NCBI RefSeq assembly: GCF_020034665.1
Contig: NZ_JAIQDI010000002.1
Span: forward strand, 434,001 to 498,000
Direction of reading: 5' to 3'
Origin: Niabella beijingensis
GTDB lineage: Bacteria > Bacteroidota > Bacteroidia > Chitinophagales > Chitinophagaceae
DNA: 64,000 bases
Shown: one piece after another, positions 39,633-48,488 of the stretch
Layout of the letters: every line of letters begins with the position of its first letter
Numbering within the stretch: position 1 is the first letter of the stretch
Position numbers and translations under genes: made by a program
The notes under the pieces: model-generated
The model's database searches: none
Told to the model about the DNA's origin: nothing
The model's input: only the letters and a program-made list of their open reading frames with translations

Positions 39633-40118
39633 AAGGAGTTAAGGGTCGTTAAGTTTTTTTAATGCTTAATGGCTCCTGAATGCCTTAATGTTTTTAGTAT
39701 TTGTATGATGGGGTTACCCGGTAGTTGAACCATTAAGGAGTGAAGGGACGTTAAGTTTTTTGGTGCTTAATGGCTCCTGAATGCCTTAATGTTTTTTGTA
39801 TTTGTATGATGGGGTTACCCGGTAGTTTGAACCATTAAGGAGTTAAGGGTCGTTAAGTTTTTTAATGCTTAATGGCTCCTGAATGCCTTAATGTTTTTAG
39901 TATTTGTATGATGGGGTTACCCGGTAGTTTTAACCATTAAGGAGTTAAGGGTCGTTAAGTTTTTGATGCTTAATGAATCCTTAATGCCTTAATGGTTTTT
40001 TGCATTTGTATGATGGGGTTACCCTGTAGTTGAACCATTAAGGAGTTAAGGGTCGTTAAGTTTTTTAATGCTTAATGAATCCTTAATGCCTTAATGTTTT
40101 TTATGTCTGTATGGTGGC
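39626..40118. repeat. Five-copy tandem repeat of 101-102 bp
   Basis: Units start at 39626, 39728, 39830, 39932 and 40033, each opening with AACCATTAAGGAG and containing CGTTAAG, TGCTTAATG, CCTTAATG and GTATGATGGGGTTACCC. The copies differ by only a few bases. The fifth is shortened at its end. Within each unit CATTAAGGAG can pair with the later CTCC and CCTTAATG. Non-coding, between uvrA and dnaE. Confidence 0.9.
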
Positions 40119-40131
40119 GGTTCCTATAATC

Positions 40132-43100
40132 CTAATTCAGTTCCACTGCCACATTCCAGTTGGGTTGCTGTGCCAGGTATGCGATCAGTTCCTGGTTCAT
40201 TTCAAAGCCCTTGCCCCGCGTCAGCAGATCAACCGTAATGTCCTCTGCAGGGTCTTTTATGGAAAGCTTTAAGGTACTGGGCCCTTTATGTTCTTTCAGA
40301 TTGGTATGAATGAATTCCACGGCCTCCTTTGTGACCTCTTCCACGGGCAATTCTATTTTCAGATTTTTGGTCTGGTTCTTCATTACGCTCTCTGCCAGAC
40401 AGATCGATGAAATTTTGAAATCAAAATCCCCGTTGAAGCGTTGCTTGAAGTAACCGGTCATATATACGGTGGCGCCCAGTTGCAGCATCGGGGCGTATTT
40501 CATATAATCCTCTGAAAATAGCACCAGGTCCAGCTTTCCGCTGTAGTCTTCAATAATAAAACTTCCGAATTTATTTCCCGTCCTGGAGATCCGGTGCTGT
40601 GCATCCGATACCAGTCCCATGATCTTAAAATTAGCGGCCGAACTGATCTTTTCTTTTTCCTGTGTTTTGTATTCGTTGATATAAGAGATCTTGGAGATAC
40701 CGTAATGTTCCATTTCAAACCGGTAGTCATCCAGCGGATGCCCGCTGATAAAGATACCCGTTACCAGTTTTTCATGATCGAGTTGTACAACCAGCGGCCA
40801 GGGTGTACAGTCCGGTATTTTCGGTACCTGGACCTCCATCACTTCTGCAAGATCACCAAAGAGGGTATTGGTAGAGGTTTGTGCCTGGGCCTGGCACACC
40901 TGCCCGTATTTGACGATCTTTTCTAGACCATTGGTCATATCCCCCTGGGGAACATAAAAATACTGGGCACGGTGCAGGTCTGTAAAACAATCAAAGGCGC
41001 CGGCATAGGCCAGGCTTTCCAGTGTTTTCTTATTTACGGTGCGCTGGTTCACGCGCTTGATCATATCGAAGATAGAGGTATACGCCCCGTTCTCATCCCG
41101 TTCCAGGATCAGACTTTCCACTGCGGCTTCACCCACGCCTTTTAATCCACCCAGACCAAAGCGGATCTCGCCCTTTTTGTTTACCGCAAATCCTTTCTGG
41201 GATTCATTGATATCCGGACCAAGTACCGGCAGTCCCATACGTTTACACTCTTCCATAAAGAAAGTGATCTTTTCCAGTGAACCGGCGTTGTTCAGTACGC
41301 CCGCCATGTACTCGCTGGGGTAGTGGGCTTTGAGATAGGCGGTCTGGTAGGCCACGAAAGCGTAACAGGTAGCATGCGATTTGTTGAACGCGTATTGCGC
41401 AAAAGCCTCCCAGTCGGTCCATATCTTATCCAGTTTGTCCTGCGGATGCCCCTTCTGTACGGCTCCGTCCACAAACTGTTTTTTCATTTTATCCAGCACC
41501 GCTTTTTGCTTTTTACCCATGGCCTTCCGCAGTACGTCGGCATCCCCCTTGCTAAAGCCCGCCAGTTTCTGGCTCAGCAGCATCACCTGCTCCTGGTATA
41601 CGGTAATACCATAGGTATCCTTCAGATCGTCTTCCATTTCCGGAAGGTCAAAGGCTACTTCCTGGCGGCCGTGCTTCCGTTCGATATAATCGGGGATATA
41701 AGCCAGCGGACCCGGCCGGTACAGGGCGTTCATGGCAATGAGGTCATCAAAGCGGTCGGGTTTCAGTTCCCGCAGGTATTTTTGCATACCCGCACTTTCA
41801 AATTGGAAGGTGGCATTGGTTTCGCCTTTCTGATAAAGCTCATAGGTCTTTTCATCATCCAGCGGTATATCGTCAATGACAATGTCAAGATTGTGGTTTT
41901 GCCTGATGAGTTTTAGCGCATCCTTTATGATGGTAAGGGTCTTTAACCCCAGGAAGTCCATTTTGATAACACCGGCTTCTTCGATCACACTGCCTTCGAT
42001 CTGGGTCACCCAGAGATCGGAGTCCCTGGCGGTGCTCACTGGTATCAGTTCGGTAAGGTCCCTGGGGGCAATGATGATCCCCGCCGCGTGGATGCCGGTA
42101 TTACGTACCGATCCTTCCAGGATCTCTGCTTCATGCAATACCTTGGCCTGAAGGTCATCGCCGTTATAGATATCGCGGATGCGTTTTACATTCTCAATAT
42201 CATCGGCACCCAGCCCTTCTTTTTCGATCAGCGATTTTTCACCGGCTTTTGGCGAAAGAGGCGCATGCAATACCCGTTTTAACGAGATGCCGGGCTTTTC
42301 CGGAACCAGTTTTGCCAGGGCGTTGGAGTCCGGTAGCGGGAGATCCATTACCCGTGCCACATCTTTGATACTCATTTTGGCGGCCATGGTACCATAGGTA
42401 ATGATCTGTGCCACCTGGTTCTTGCCATATTTTTGAACCACATAGTCGATCACCCGCTGGCGGCCTTCATCATCGAAGTCGGTATCGATATCCGGCATCG
42501 ATTTACGGTCGGGGTTGAGGAAACGCTCAAACAGGAGATTGTACTTTATGGGATCGATATTGGTGATACCGATACAATATGCCACCACAGAACCCGCGGC
42601 GGAGCCCCGGCCGGGTCCGATGAACACACCGCTGTCGCGGCCTGCTTTGATAAAATCACTTACGATCAGGAAGTACCCGGCAAACCCCATGGTTTTGATG
42701 GTGAACAATTCAAAGTCGATGCGTTCTTTGGTACTGTCGGGCATCACTCCATACCGTTGTTGTGCTCCTTCGTAGGTCAGGTGCCGGAGGTATTCCCACT
42801 GGTTGAGTGAATCGGCAGAAACGACCCCTTTGTCCGTTTTTTCATCTTCGGTATGAAGCCGGAAATCACCGGGTATGGGGAAGTTGGGCAGCAGGATACT
42901 GCGCTTCAGGTCCAGCAGCTCAATTTTATCAACAATAGCGTTGGTATTGTCAATGGCTTCCGGGATATCATGGAACAGCTTGCTCATTTCCTCCGTGTTC
43001 TTAAAATAGAACTGATCGTTGGCAAAGGCGAAGCGCATGTTTTTCATGTTTACATCATCGTCGGCAAAGTCGCCCCGGAATGCTGGTGTGGACTGCTTTT

Positions 43101-43803
43101 CACCCGTATTGATACAAAGCAGGATATCGTGCGCATTAAAATCGTCCTGCTCTACATAATGAGAATCGTTGCTGGCAATGATGGGTACCTTATATTTTGC
43201 CGCAAAGCGGATCAGAACCTCGTTTACCTTTTCCTGGTCACCGATGCCATGACGCTGGAGCTCCACATAAAAGTCCTCTCCGAAAAGATCCAGCCACCAT
43301 TTAAATTCCTGTTCCGCTTCTGCTTCTCCTTTGCGCAGGATCGCCTGGGGAACGGAGGCCCCCAGACAACAGGTGGTGGCGATCAGTCCTTCGTGGTATT
43401 GCAGGATCAGTTCCTTATCGATACGCGGATATTTACCATATAATCCTTCTATAAACCCGAGAGAAGTAAGTTTGGTAAGATTCCGGTATCCCTGCTCGTT
43501 CTTGGCCAGGAGGATCTGATGATAGCGTTTATCCTTCTTTTCCTTTGTAAAGGTCTTTTCATGCCGGTTTTCTACGAGGTAGAATTCACAACCGACAACG
43601 GGTTTTACTTTTGGTTTCCCGTTTTCATCCAGGTGCTTGTATGCTTCCGCCACAAACTGGAATACCCCGAACATATTTCCGTGATCACTGATCGCCAGGG
43701 CGGGCATACCGTCTGCAATGGCTTTTTTATAAAGGGAGCCGATGGGGGCCGCTCCATCCAGCAGGGAATATTGTGTATGTACGTGTAAATGCGAGAATTT
43801 CAT
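40132..43803 (-). CDS. dnaE: DNA polymerase III subunit alpha (replicative)
   Basis: A 1223-aa replicative polymerase. The PHP domain is intact at the start (HLHVHTQYSLLDG and ISDHGNMFG). The polymerase active site reads SMPDIDTDFDDEGR, with VYQEQVMLLSQ downstream, and a C-terminal OB-fold follows (KFGSFIIEDYSGKLDLVLF). NTLFGD near residue 985 is a candidate clamp-binding motif. It contrasts with the shortened ICE-borne C-family polymerase at 25744, which has lost the PHP motifs. Ends against the tandem-repeat array. Confidence 0.97.
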   Translation of the reverse strand: MKFSHLHVHTQYSLLDGAAPIGSLYKKAIADGMPALAISDHGNMFGVFQFVAEAYKHLDENGKPKVKPVVGCEFYLVENRHEKTFTKEKKDKRYHQILLAKNEQGYRNLTKLTSLGFIEGLYGKYPRIDKELILQYHEGLIATTCCLGASVPQAILRKGEAEAEQEFKWWLDLFGEDFYVELQRHGIGDQEKVNEVLIRFAAKYKVPIIASNDSHYVEQDDFNAHDILLCINTGEKQSTPAFRGDFADDDVNMKNMRFAFANDQFYFKNTEEMSKLFHDIPEAIDNTNAIVDKIELLDLKRSILLPNFPIPGDFRLHTEDEKTDKGVVSADSLNQWEYLRHLTYEGAQQRYGVMPDSTKERIDFELFTIKTMGFAGYFLIVSDFIKAGRDSGVFIGPGRGSAAGSVVAYCIGITNIDPIKYNLLFERFLNPDRKSMPDIDTDFDDEGRQRVIDYVVQKYGKNQVAQIITYGTMAAKMSIKDVARVMDLPLPDSNALAKLVPEKPGISLKRVLHAPLSPKAGEKSLIEKEGLGADDIENVKRIRDIYNGDDLQAKVLHEAEILEGSVRNTGIHAAGIIIAPRDLTELIPVSTARDSDLWVTQIEGSVIEEAGVIKMDFLGLKTLTIIKDALKLIRQNHNLDIVIDDIPLDDEKTYELYQKGETNATFQFESAGMQKYLRELKPDRFDDLIAMNALYRPGPLAYIPDYIERKHGRQEVAFDLPEMEDDLKDTYGITVYQEQVMLLSQKLAGFSKGDADVLRKAMGKKQKAVLDKMKKQFVDGAVQKGHPQDKLDKIWTDWEAFAQYAFNKSHATCYAFVAYQTAYLKAHYPSEYMAGVLNNAGSLEKITFFMEECKRMGLPVLGPDINESQKGFAVNKKGEIRFGLGGLKGVGEAAVESLILERDENGAYTSIFDMIKRVNQRTVNKKTLESLAYAGAFDCFTDLHRAQYFYVPQGDMTNGLEKIVKYGQVCQAQAQTSTNTLFGDLAEVMEVQVPKIPDCTPWPLVVQLDHEKLVTGIFISGHPLDDYRFEMEHYGISKISYINEYKTQEKEKISSAANFKIMGLVSDAQHRISRTGNKFGSFIIEDYSGKLDLVLFSEDYMKYAPMLQLGATVYMTGYFKQRFNGDFDFKISSICLAESVMKNQTKNLKIELPVEEVTKEAVEFIHTNLKEHKGPSTLKLSIKDPAEDITVDLLTRGKGFEMNQELIAYLAQQPNWNVAVELN

Positions 43804-44182
43804 GTTGTATCTTTTTACCTTCCGCCAAACAGGTTTAACAGGTATACCGGGTCAGGCCCACAACGTAGTGTGTGGCTTCCGGCTGCTAAAATGCATAAAA
43901 ACAGTAAAAGAACAGGGATAAATTTATGCACACCCTGTCACTAAAACAATCAGGCTCAGGGTTTGGTTTTAAAACTAACAAGTGATTGTTTGCAAGGCTG
44001 CAACGGTTTGCTGTATGTATTAAATTTTATTTATAATGAAAGTTTTATAAATATATTTTTAAAAAATGTGTATTACGGGCAATAAACCGGTTTTATCCGC
44101 GTTTAACTATAATTGTAAACTGGAATTTAAGAACATCATAGTTTAGATTCTTGTATTTGGTAAAAAGTTTAAAAACAGCATT
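43804..44182. other. Non-coding gap between dnaE and the NlpC/P60 gene
   Basis: About 380 bp, AT-rich on its right half. It must contain the divergent promoters of dnaE and the peptidase gene, but no exact TAnnTTTG box with proper spacing was found. No gene or clear repeat seen. Confidence 0.5.
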
Positions 44183-44941
44183 TTGAGACATATATTGACT
44201 GGATTTAGTGTGATGGTTCTGATGGCTAGCTGCTCGACCGCTTCTAAATTTTTTGCTTCAAACAGGAATGAATCCGGCAAGGAACAAAACGCTGCTCAAA
44301 AAGAACCAGCTCCCTCAAATGCTTATATGGAGCAGGTAACGATCTCTCCCAGGAATTCGAAATCCGATACACGCATGGAGCGTATTGAAAAAACGATCGC
44401 TTCCAGCGAGGTTAAGGATGTAAAGGCCGTGCATGCAGCGATCCTGCTGCCGCGGACAGCACCAGCTTCTGAACTGCAGAAAAAATATGCCGCGATCTTA
44501 AATGTATTACCCAATTCAATTATCAATAACGACCTGCTGGAAACCATGGATGACTGGTATGGTACGCGTTACCAGTATGGCGGAACCAGTAAATATGGTA
44601 TTGACTGCAGCGCCTTTACCCGGGAAATGTACCGGGGAGCTTACGGCATTGAACTTCCCAGGACAGCGCGGGAACAGTATGGAAAGGCCCGTAAGATTTC
44701 AGCGACGGAACTGAAAGAGGGGGACCTGGTGTTCTTTAATACAACAGGCGGTGTTTCTCATGTGGGAATGTACCTGGGCAATAACAAATTTGTTCATGCT
44801 TCCACCAGCAAGGGGGTAACGATCAGTGATCTGTATGAGACGTATTATATATCGCGTTTTATCGGCGCAGGCCGTGTTGAAGCCGGTAACAGCGAGTACC
44901 TGGCGCATAACAACGATGGCTCTTCCGGTGCAAGTAATTAA
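44183..44941 (+). CDS. NlpC/P60-family cell-wall peptidase, lipoprotein
   Basis: A 252-aa lipoprotein peptidoglycan hydrolase (C40 family). A short signal peptide ends in LMASC (Cys near residue 17). A low-complexity linker follows to residue 115, then the NlpC/P60 domain with YGIDCSAFTREMYRG (catalytic Cys near 141) and GVSHVGMYLGNNKFVHAS (catalytic His). It cuts between D-glutamate and diaminopimelate in cell-wall peptides. The start is TTG 44183; an internal ATG at 44213 would remove most of the signal. Closed by a strong terminator at 44966. Confidence 0.88.
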   Translation: MRHILTGFSVMVLMASCSTASKFFASNRNESGKEQNAAQKEPAPSNAYMEQVTISPRNSKSDTRMERIEKTIASSEVKDVKAVHAAILLPRTAPASELQKKYAAILNVLPNSIINNDLLETMDDWYGTRYQYGGTSKYGIDCSAFTREMYRGAYGIELPRTAREQYGKARKISATELKEGDLVFFNTTGGVSHVGMYLGNNKFVHASTSKGVTISDLYETYYISRFIGAGRVEAGNSEYLAHNNDGSSGASN

Positions 44942-44965
44942 TATCGGCTACTTTCAATAACTAAG

Positions 44966-44996
44966 AAGTGCTTCCCCCGCGGGAGGCACTTTTTTA
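44966..44996 (+). terminator. Terminator of the NlpC/P60 gene
   Basis: Stem AAGTGC-TTCCC / GGGAG-GCACTT followed by seven T. Confidence 0.88.
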
Positions 44997-45273
44997 TTGT
45001 GGCTGCCTGGAGGGAAGATTGTCCCAACAGCCCGTGAATACCCGGTGCTCCATTTTCAGTATGGGATTGATCAAAAAGTTCCTTTGTTAGGCAGGCCCGG
45101 TGACTGCATGTGCATCAAGCTAATGTTTGCAGTTAGAGCGCTGCACCCGTTTTTATTTAATAAATTGTAAAGGAGCCGCTGCCGGATAAAGGCTTCTTAT
45201 CCTGACGCATACGGTTCTTCGGGAAAGGGGGCATTTTCTATAAAACAACCGCAGCTCAATTCCGGTATCCCGC
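44997..45273. other. Non-coding gap
   Basis: About 280 bp between the terminator and the 3' end of the flippase gene. No gene, repeat or clear regulatory signal seen. Confidence 0.5.
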
Positions 45274-46782
45274 TTAACGCCGCTTGATCCGTTTCCGGAG
45301 CGACTCCAGCACCGGTTGCAGGTCCGGTGTGAGTTTCAGCCAGTAAACACCACCTATCACCGCTGCCAGTATAAAAATGCTGCGCGCAAATAACCCGGCA
45401 AAGCCGTGCAGGTTCCGGAACAACAGCCAGGAAATAATGTAAACAGTTGCGCTCAAAATAATGGTGTATAAGGATCTTATCGTAAACGGGAACAACCGGA
45501 ATTTCCTCCAGAGGAACAGGATCCGGACTCCGTTGTAAATCATCACTGAGATCAGGTTGGCCAGTGCCGGGCCGAAGATGTCCATTTTTTTTGCCAGATA
45601 ATAGTTTAGCGGAAGCATCAGCAATAACAATATGATGCCGCTGGTGAGTTCAAATTTCCAGTACTTAGATGTTCCGATGATAGAGGCATTCACCCCGGTG
45701 CCAAGGTCGATGATCTTGGTAATTCCCAGCAGCAGGAATACGTTTACGCCACTTATCAGTTCCGCTTGCAGTCCCAATGTTTTTATAGCTTCACTGAAAT
45801 TTGCCCACACCAGCACAAAAAGGAGGCAGGCAAAAATCAGCATATTGATAGAGGAACGCTGATAGATACTTTGTATCTGACGGATATTTTTGTCTTTCCA
45901 CGCCTGTGCAATAAAAGGCGTTGCAGAAGCCTGGATGCCGCGCTGGGGCGCCTGTATGAGACTGGTAAGGTATTGTGCAAAGGTATAAATGGCCAGTCCC
46001 TGCAATCCTTGTTTGGAAACAGAGGAAATGACAAATGAGTCAAAAACCATGGAAAGGTTAAGGATCAGGGATCCGGGATAAACAAAGAGCAGGAAACGAA
46101 GAATGTTTTTTGAAAATTTTTTTGTAACCGAGCTGATTTTAAACGTGAGGAAAATTTTCTTTTTTATAATGAGATAAATCAACAGCACCAGTGCAATAAA
46201 AATATAGCCGAAAGAGTACAGTTTTATAAAGCTGGCAAAGCTCGGGATGATCTTAAAAATAAAAAGGCAGATAAGGGCGGTGGTAACCAGCCGGAATAAT
46301 ACTTCCCTCAAGAAATTGGTAAGAATCGACTTTCTAAGGTTCCAGGTGTAGGCTTCCAGTATGGAAAAGATCGTAAGACCAAACCCGAAAGGGAACATCC
46401 AGTAATAAAAATCGACTGCCATCGGAGACTCCGAGGAAAACTTCTGCTCAAACAGCCATTTAAAACCGATTCCAATAGCAAGTACCATCAGAAACCCGAT
46501 AGCACCGGCAATCAGGCTGATCGTCAGCATATCATTTTTTTTGGGAGGAAGCCGGTCGTTATAGTAGGGATAGAATTTATAGATGTAGGAAGGCATTCCC
46601 AAACAGGCAAACGACATCATAAAGGTAGCGGCCGGTACAAAGAAACCGCTTGTCAGTCCGTATTCTGTACCTGTGAAAAAACCGTCTTTTGTAAAAAAGA
46701 AATTATTAAGCGCGCCAATAAGAAAGCCAAAATAAATGACAACAGACGAAATAATACTGTGTTTCCTGATTTGTACACTCAT
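45274..46782 (-). CDS. Wzx/MATE-like polysaccharide flippase
   Basis: A 502-aa polytopic membrane protein with about 14 hydrophobic segments, of the polysaccharide biosynthesis/oligosaccharide flippase superfamily. These move lipid-linked sugars across the inner membrane. Typical features are the N-terminal SSVVIYFGFLIGALNNFFFT and the central GLQGLAIYTFAQYLTSLIQA. It lies 9 bp downstream of the M1 peptidase gene on the same strand, so both are probably one operon; no glycosyltransferases are adjacent, so the substrate is unknown. Confidence 0.82.
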   Translation of the reverse strand: MSVQIRKHSIISSVVIYFGFLIGALNNFFFTKDGFFTGTEYGLTSGFFVPAATFMMSFACLGMPSYIYKFYPYYNDRLPPKKNDMLTISLIAGAIGFLMVLAIGIGFKWLFEQKFSSESPMAVDFYYWMFPFGFGLTIFSILEAYTWNLRKSILTNFLREVLFRLVTTALICLFIFKIIPSFASFIKLYSFGYIFIALVLLIYLIIKKKIFLTFKISSVTKKFSKNILRFLLFVYPGSLILNLSMVFDSFVISSVSKQGLQGLAIYTFAQYLTSLIQAPQRGIQASATPFIAQAWKDKNIRQIQSIYQRSSINMLIFACLLFVLVWANFSEAIKTLGLQAELISGVNVFLLLGITKIIDLGTGVNASIIGTSKYWKFELTSGIILLLLMLPLNYYLAKKMDIFGPALANLISVMIYNGVRILFLWRKFRLFPFTIRSLYTIILSATVYIISWLLFRNLHGFAGLFARSIFILAAVIGGVYWLKLTPDLQPVLESLRKRIKRR

Positions 46783-46791
46783 GGAACCGGA

Positions 46792-48450
46792 TTAAGAAGC
46801 TTTTTCCACCCTGATATAGAAATTGGGACTTATATCAAGCGTGTCGTTTTTTAGAATATTCAGCGGCGCTTCCCGGTATTGCATTCCGGGGTTAAGCCAT
46901 TGTCCGTTTGCCAGCTGCACCGGCATATTAAAGCCCGGTACGCAATTGGTCCATTTATACCGCACCTTGCCGCTGCTGAGCGAATAGGTAAGCACGGGAA
47001 TGGAAGTGCTGCGCAGGTACTGATCAAAGATCTTTTGAAGGGGCTTTCCGGTTTTTTGCAGGATGTAATTTTCGATCTGCTTTCCTGTTACTGTCTGGTG
47101 GTAAAAATCCCTGTTGAGGCCCCGCAGCAGGTTGCGGAACTTGCTGTCGTCGTTTATCAGTTGCCGGATGATGTGGATCATGCTGGCACCTTTATCATAC
47201 ATATCACTGCTGCCTTCCTTATTTACTCCATAGGGGCCGGTGATCGGTTTGTCGTTACGGATGTTTTTCCGCTGGCCGGCAACATAAGCATTTGCGGCTT
47301 GCAGCCCGTGGCGGCATTGTACAAAGAGGGTCTCCGAATAGGTGGTAAAGGCCTCGTGTACCCACATATCGGCAATATCCCTGGTGGTAATATTATTGGC
47401 AAACCATTCATGCCCGCTTTCATGTACAATGATAAAATCCCAGTCGCTGCCCCATCCGGTTCCGGACCGGTCGTTGCCCAGGTAACCATTCAGGTATCTG
47501 TTGCCATATGCAACTCCGCTCTGGTGCTCCATTCCAAGATGAGGCGCATCCACCAGTTTATAACTGTCCTCATAAAACGGGTAAGGCCCCATCCAGTACT
47601 CGAAACAATGCAGCATGGGTTTTACAATCTCAAAATGTTTCCGGGCCCTGGGCAGGTTATAATCCAGCACCCAGTAGCCGATATCCAGCGTTCCTTTTTC
47701 TCCCTGCAGGGTATCATTAAAGTTTACGTAGTGACCGATATAAGGCGTGATCAGGTAGGTGTTAATGGGCTGGGTCACCGTCCATTTCCAGGCAGTGGTG
47801 CCATCTCCGTTCGCTGTTTTGGAGGTCAGGCGCCCATTGCTTACCGCTGTAAGCTCATCCGGCACGTTGATGGTAACGGTTATGCCTTTGTCCGGCTCAT
47901 CGGCCTGGTGATCTTTACAGGGGAGCCAGGTGCTGGCACCGATACCCTGGGTGGCCGTGCTGATCCAGGGGCGGTTCAGGGAATCCTTTGTGAAGATCCA
48001 GCCCCCATCCCAGGGGGGCGTTTGGGCAACAATGGGATTCCCCCGGAAATACACCCGCAGCGTCTTTGTTTTATTGACAACGGCCTTGCCGGTGTTCAGC
48101 CAGAATACATTGCCCTCTCTTTTAAAAGGAATGGACCTGCGGGTATCCCGGTCCTCCACCTTTTCGATCTCCATCGGCTGCTGGAGATCGATCTGTAACG
48201 GACCTCCCGAATTTTTTATAACGGTATAAGTGATATCATTGTATCCGCTGACCGACTGCTGCGCTATATTTACCTTGAGCTGAATCTCATAACGGAGCAC
48301 ATTCCACCAGTCCCTGCCGGCTCCGTAGCTGCCCCTGAGACTGTCCTGCCGGGTTGTTTTTTCCTGATGATTTAAAAGCTGTGCCTGTAAGTTACCGGTG
48401 ATCAGCAACAGGCAGCAGGCTGTTTTAATAATATTTTTCGCAAAAATCAT
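46792..48450 (-). CDS. M1-family metallopeptidase (secreted aminopeptidase)
   Basis: A 552-aa zinc aminopeptidase-like protein. Signal peptide at the N-terminus (IIKTACCLLLITGNLQAQ). The M1 beta-domain is followed by the gluzincin motif HESGHEWFANN near residue 341 and the third zinc ligand in WVHEAFTTYSE 18 residues later. The usual exopeptidase motif GMEHQSG (GxMEN-like) is present in altered form. Shorter than full M1 enzymes (lacks the C-terminal ERAP-like domain). Acts in the periplasm or on the surface. Divergent from the substrate-binding lipoprotein at 48489. Confidence 0.9.
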   Translation of the reverse strand: MIFAKNIIKTACCLLLITGNLQAQLLNHQEKTTRQDSLRGSYGAGRDWWNVLRYEIQLKVNIAQQSVSGYNDITYTVIKNSGGPLQIDLQQPMEIEKVEDRDTRRSIPFKREGNVFWLNTGKAVVNKTKTLRVYFRGNPIVAQTPPWDGGWIFTKDSLNRPWISTATQGIGASTWLPCKDHQADEPDKGITVTINVPDELTAVSNGRLTSKTANGDGTTAWKWTVTQPINTYLITPYIGHYVNFNDTLQGEKGTLDIGYWVLDYNLPRARKHFEIVKPMLHCFEYWMGPYPFYEDSYKLVDAPHLGMEHQSGVAYGNRYLNGYLGNDRSGTGWGSDWDFIIVHESGHEWFANNITTRDIADMWVHEAFTTYSETLFVQCRHGLQAANAYVAGQRKNIRNDKPITGPYGVNKEGSSDMYDKGASMIHIIRQLINDDSKFRNLLRGLNRDFYHQTVTGKQIENYILQKTGKPLQKIFDQYLRSTSIPVLTYSLSSGKVRYKWTNCVPGFNMPVQLANGQWLNPGMQYREAPLNILKNDTLDISPNFYIRVEKAS

Positions 48451-48488
48451 TACCGAACTGGTTTGAATTGTAAATTTAAACGTTCAAG

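Noticed and set aside
39626..40118. Possible CRISPR array
   Set aside because: The units are contiguous 102-bp copies without unique spacers, and no cas genes are present.
46879..48198. 439-codon open frame antisense to the M1 peptidase
   Set aside because: It is the mirror of a well-supported gene in GC-rich DNA; its residues show no coherent protein character.
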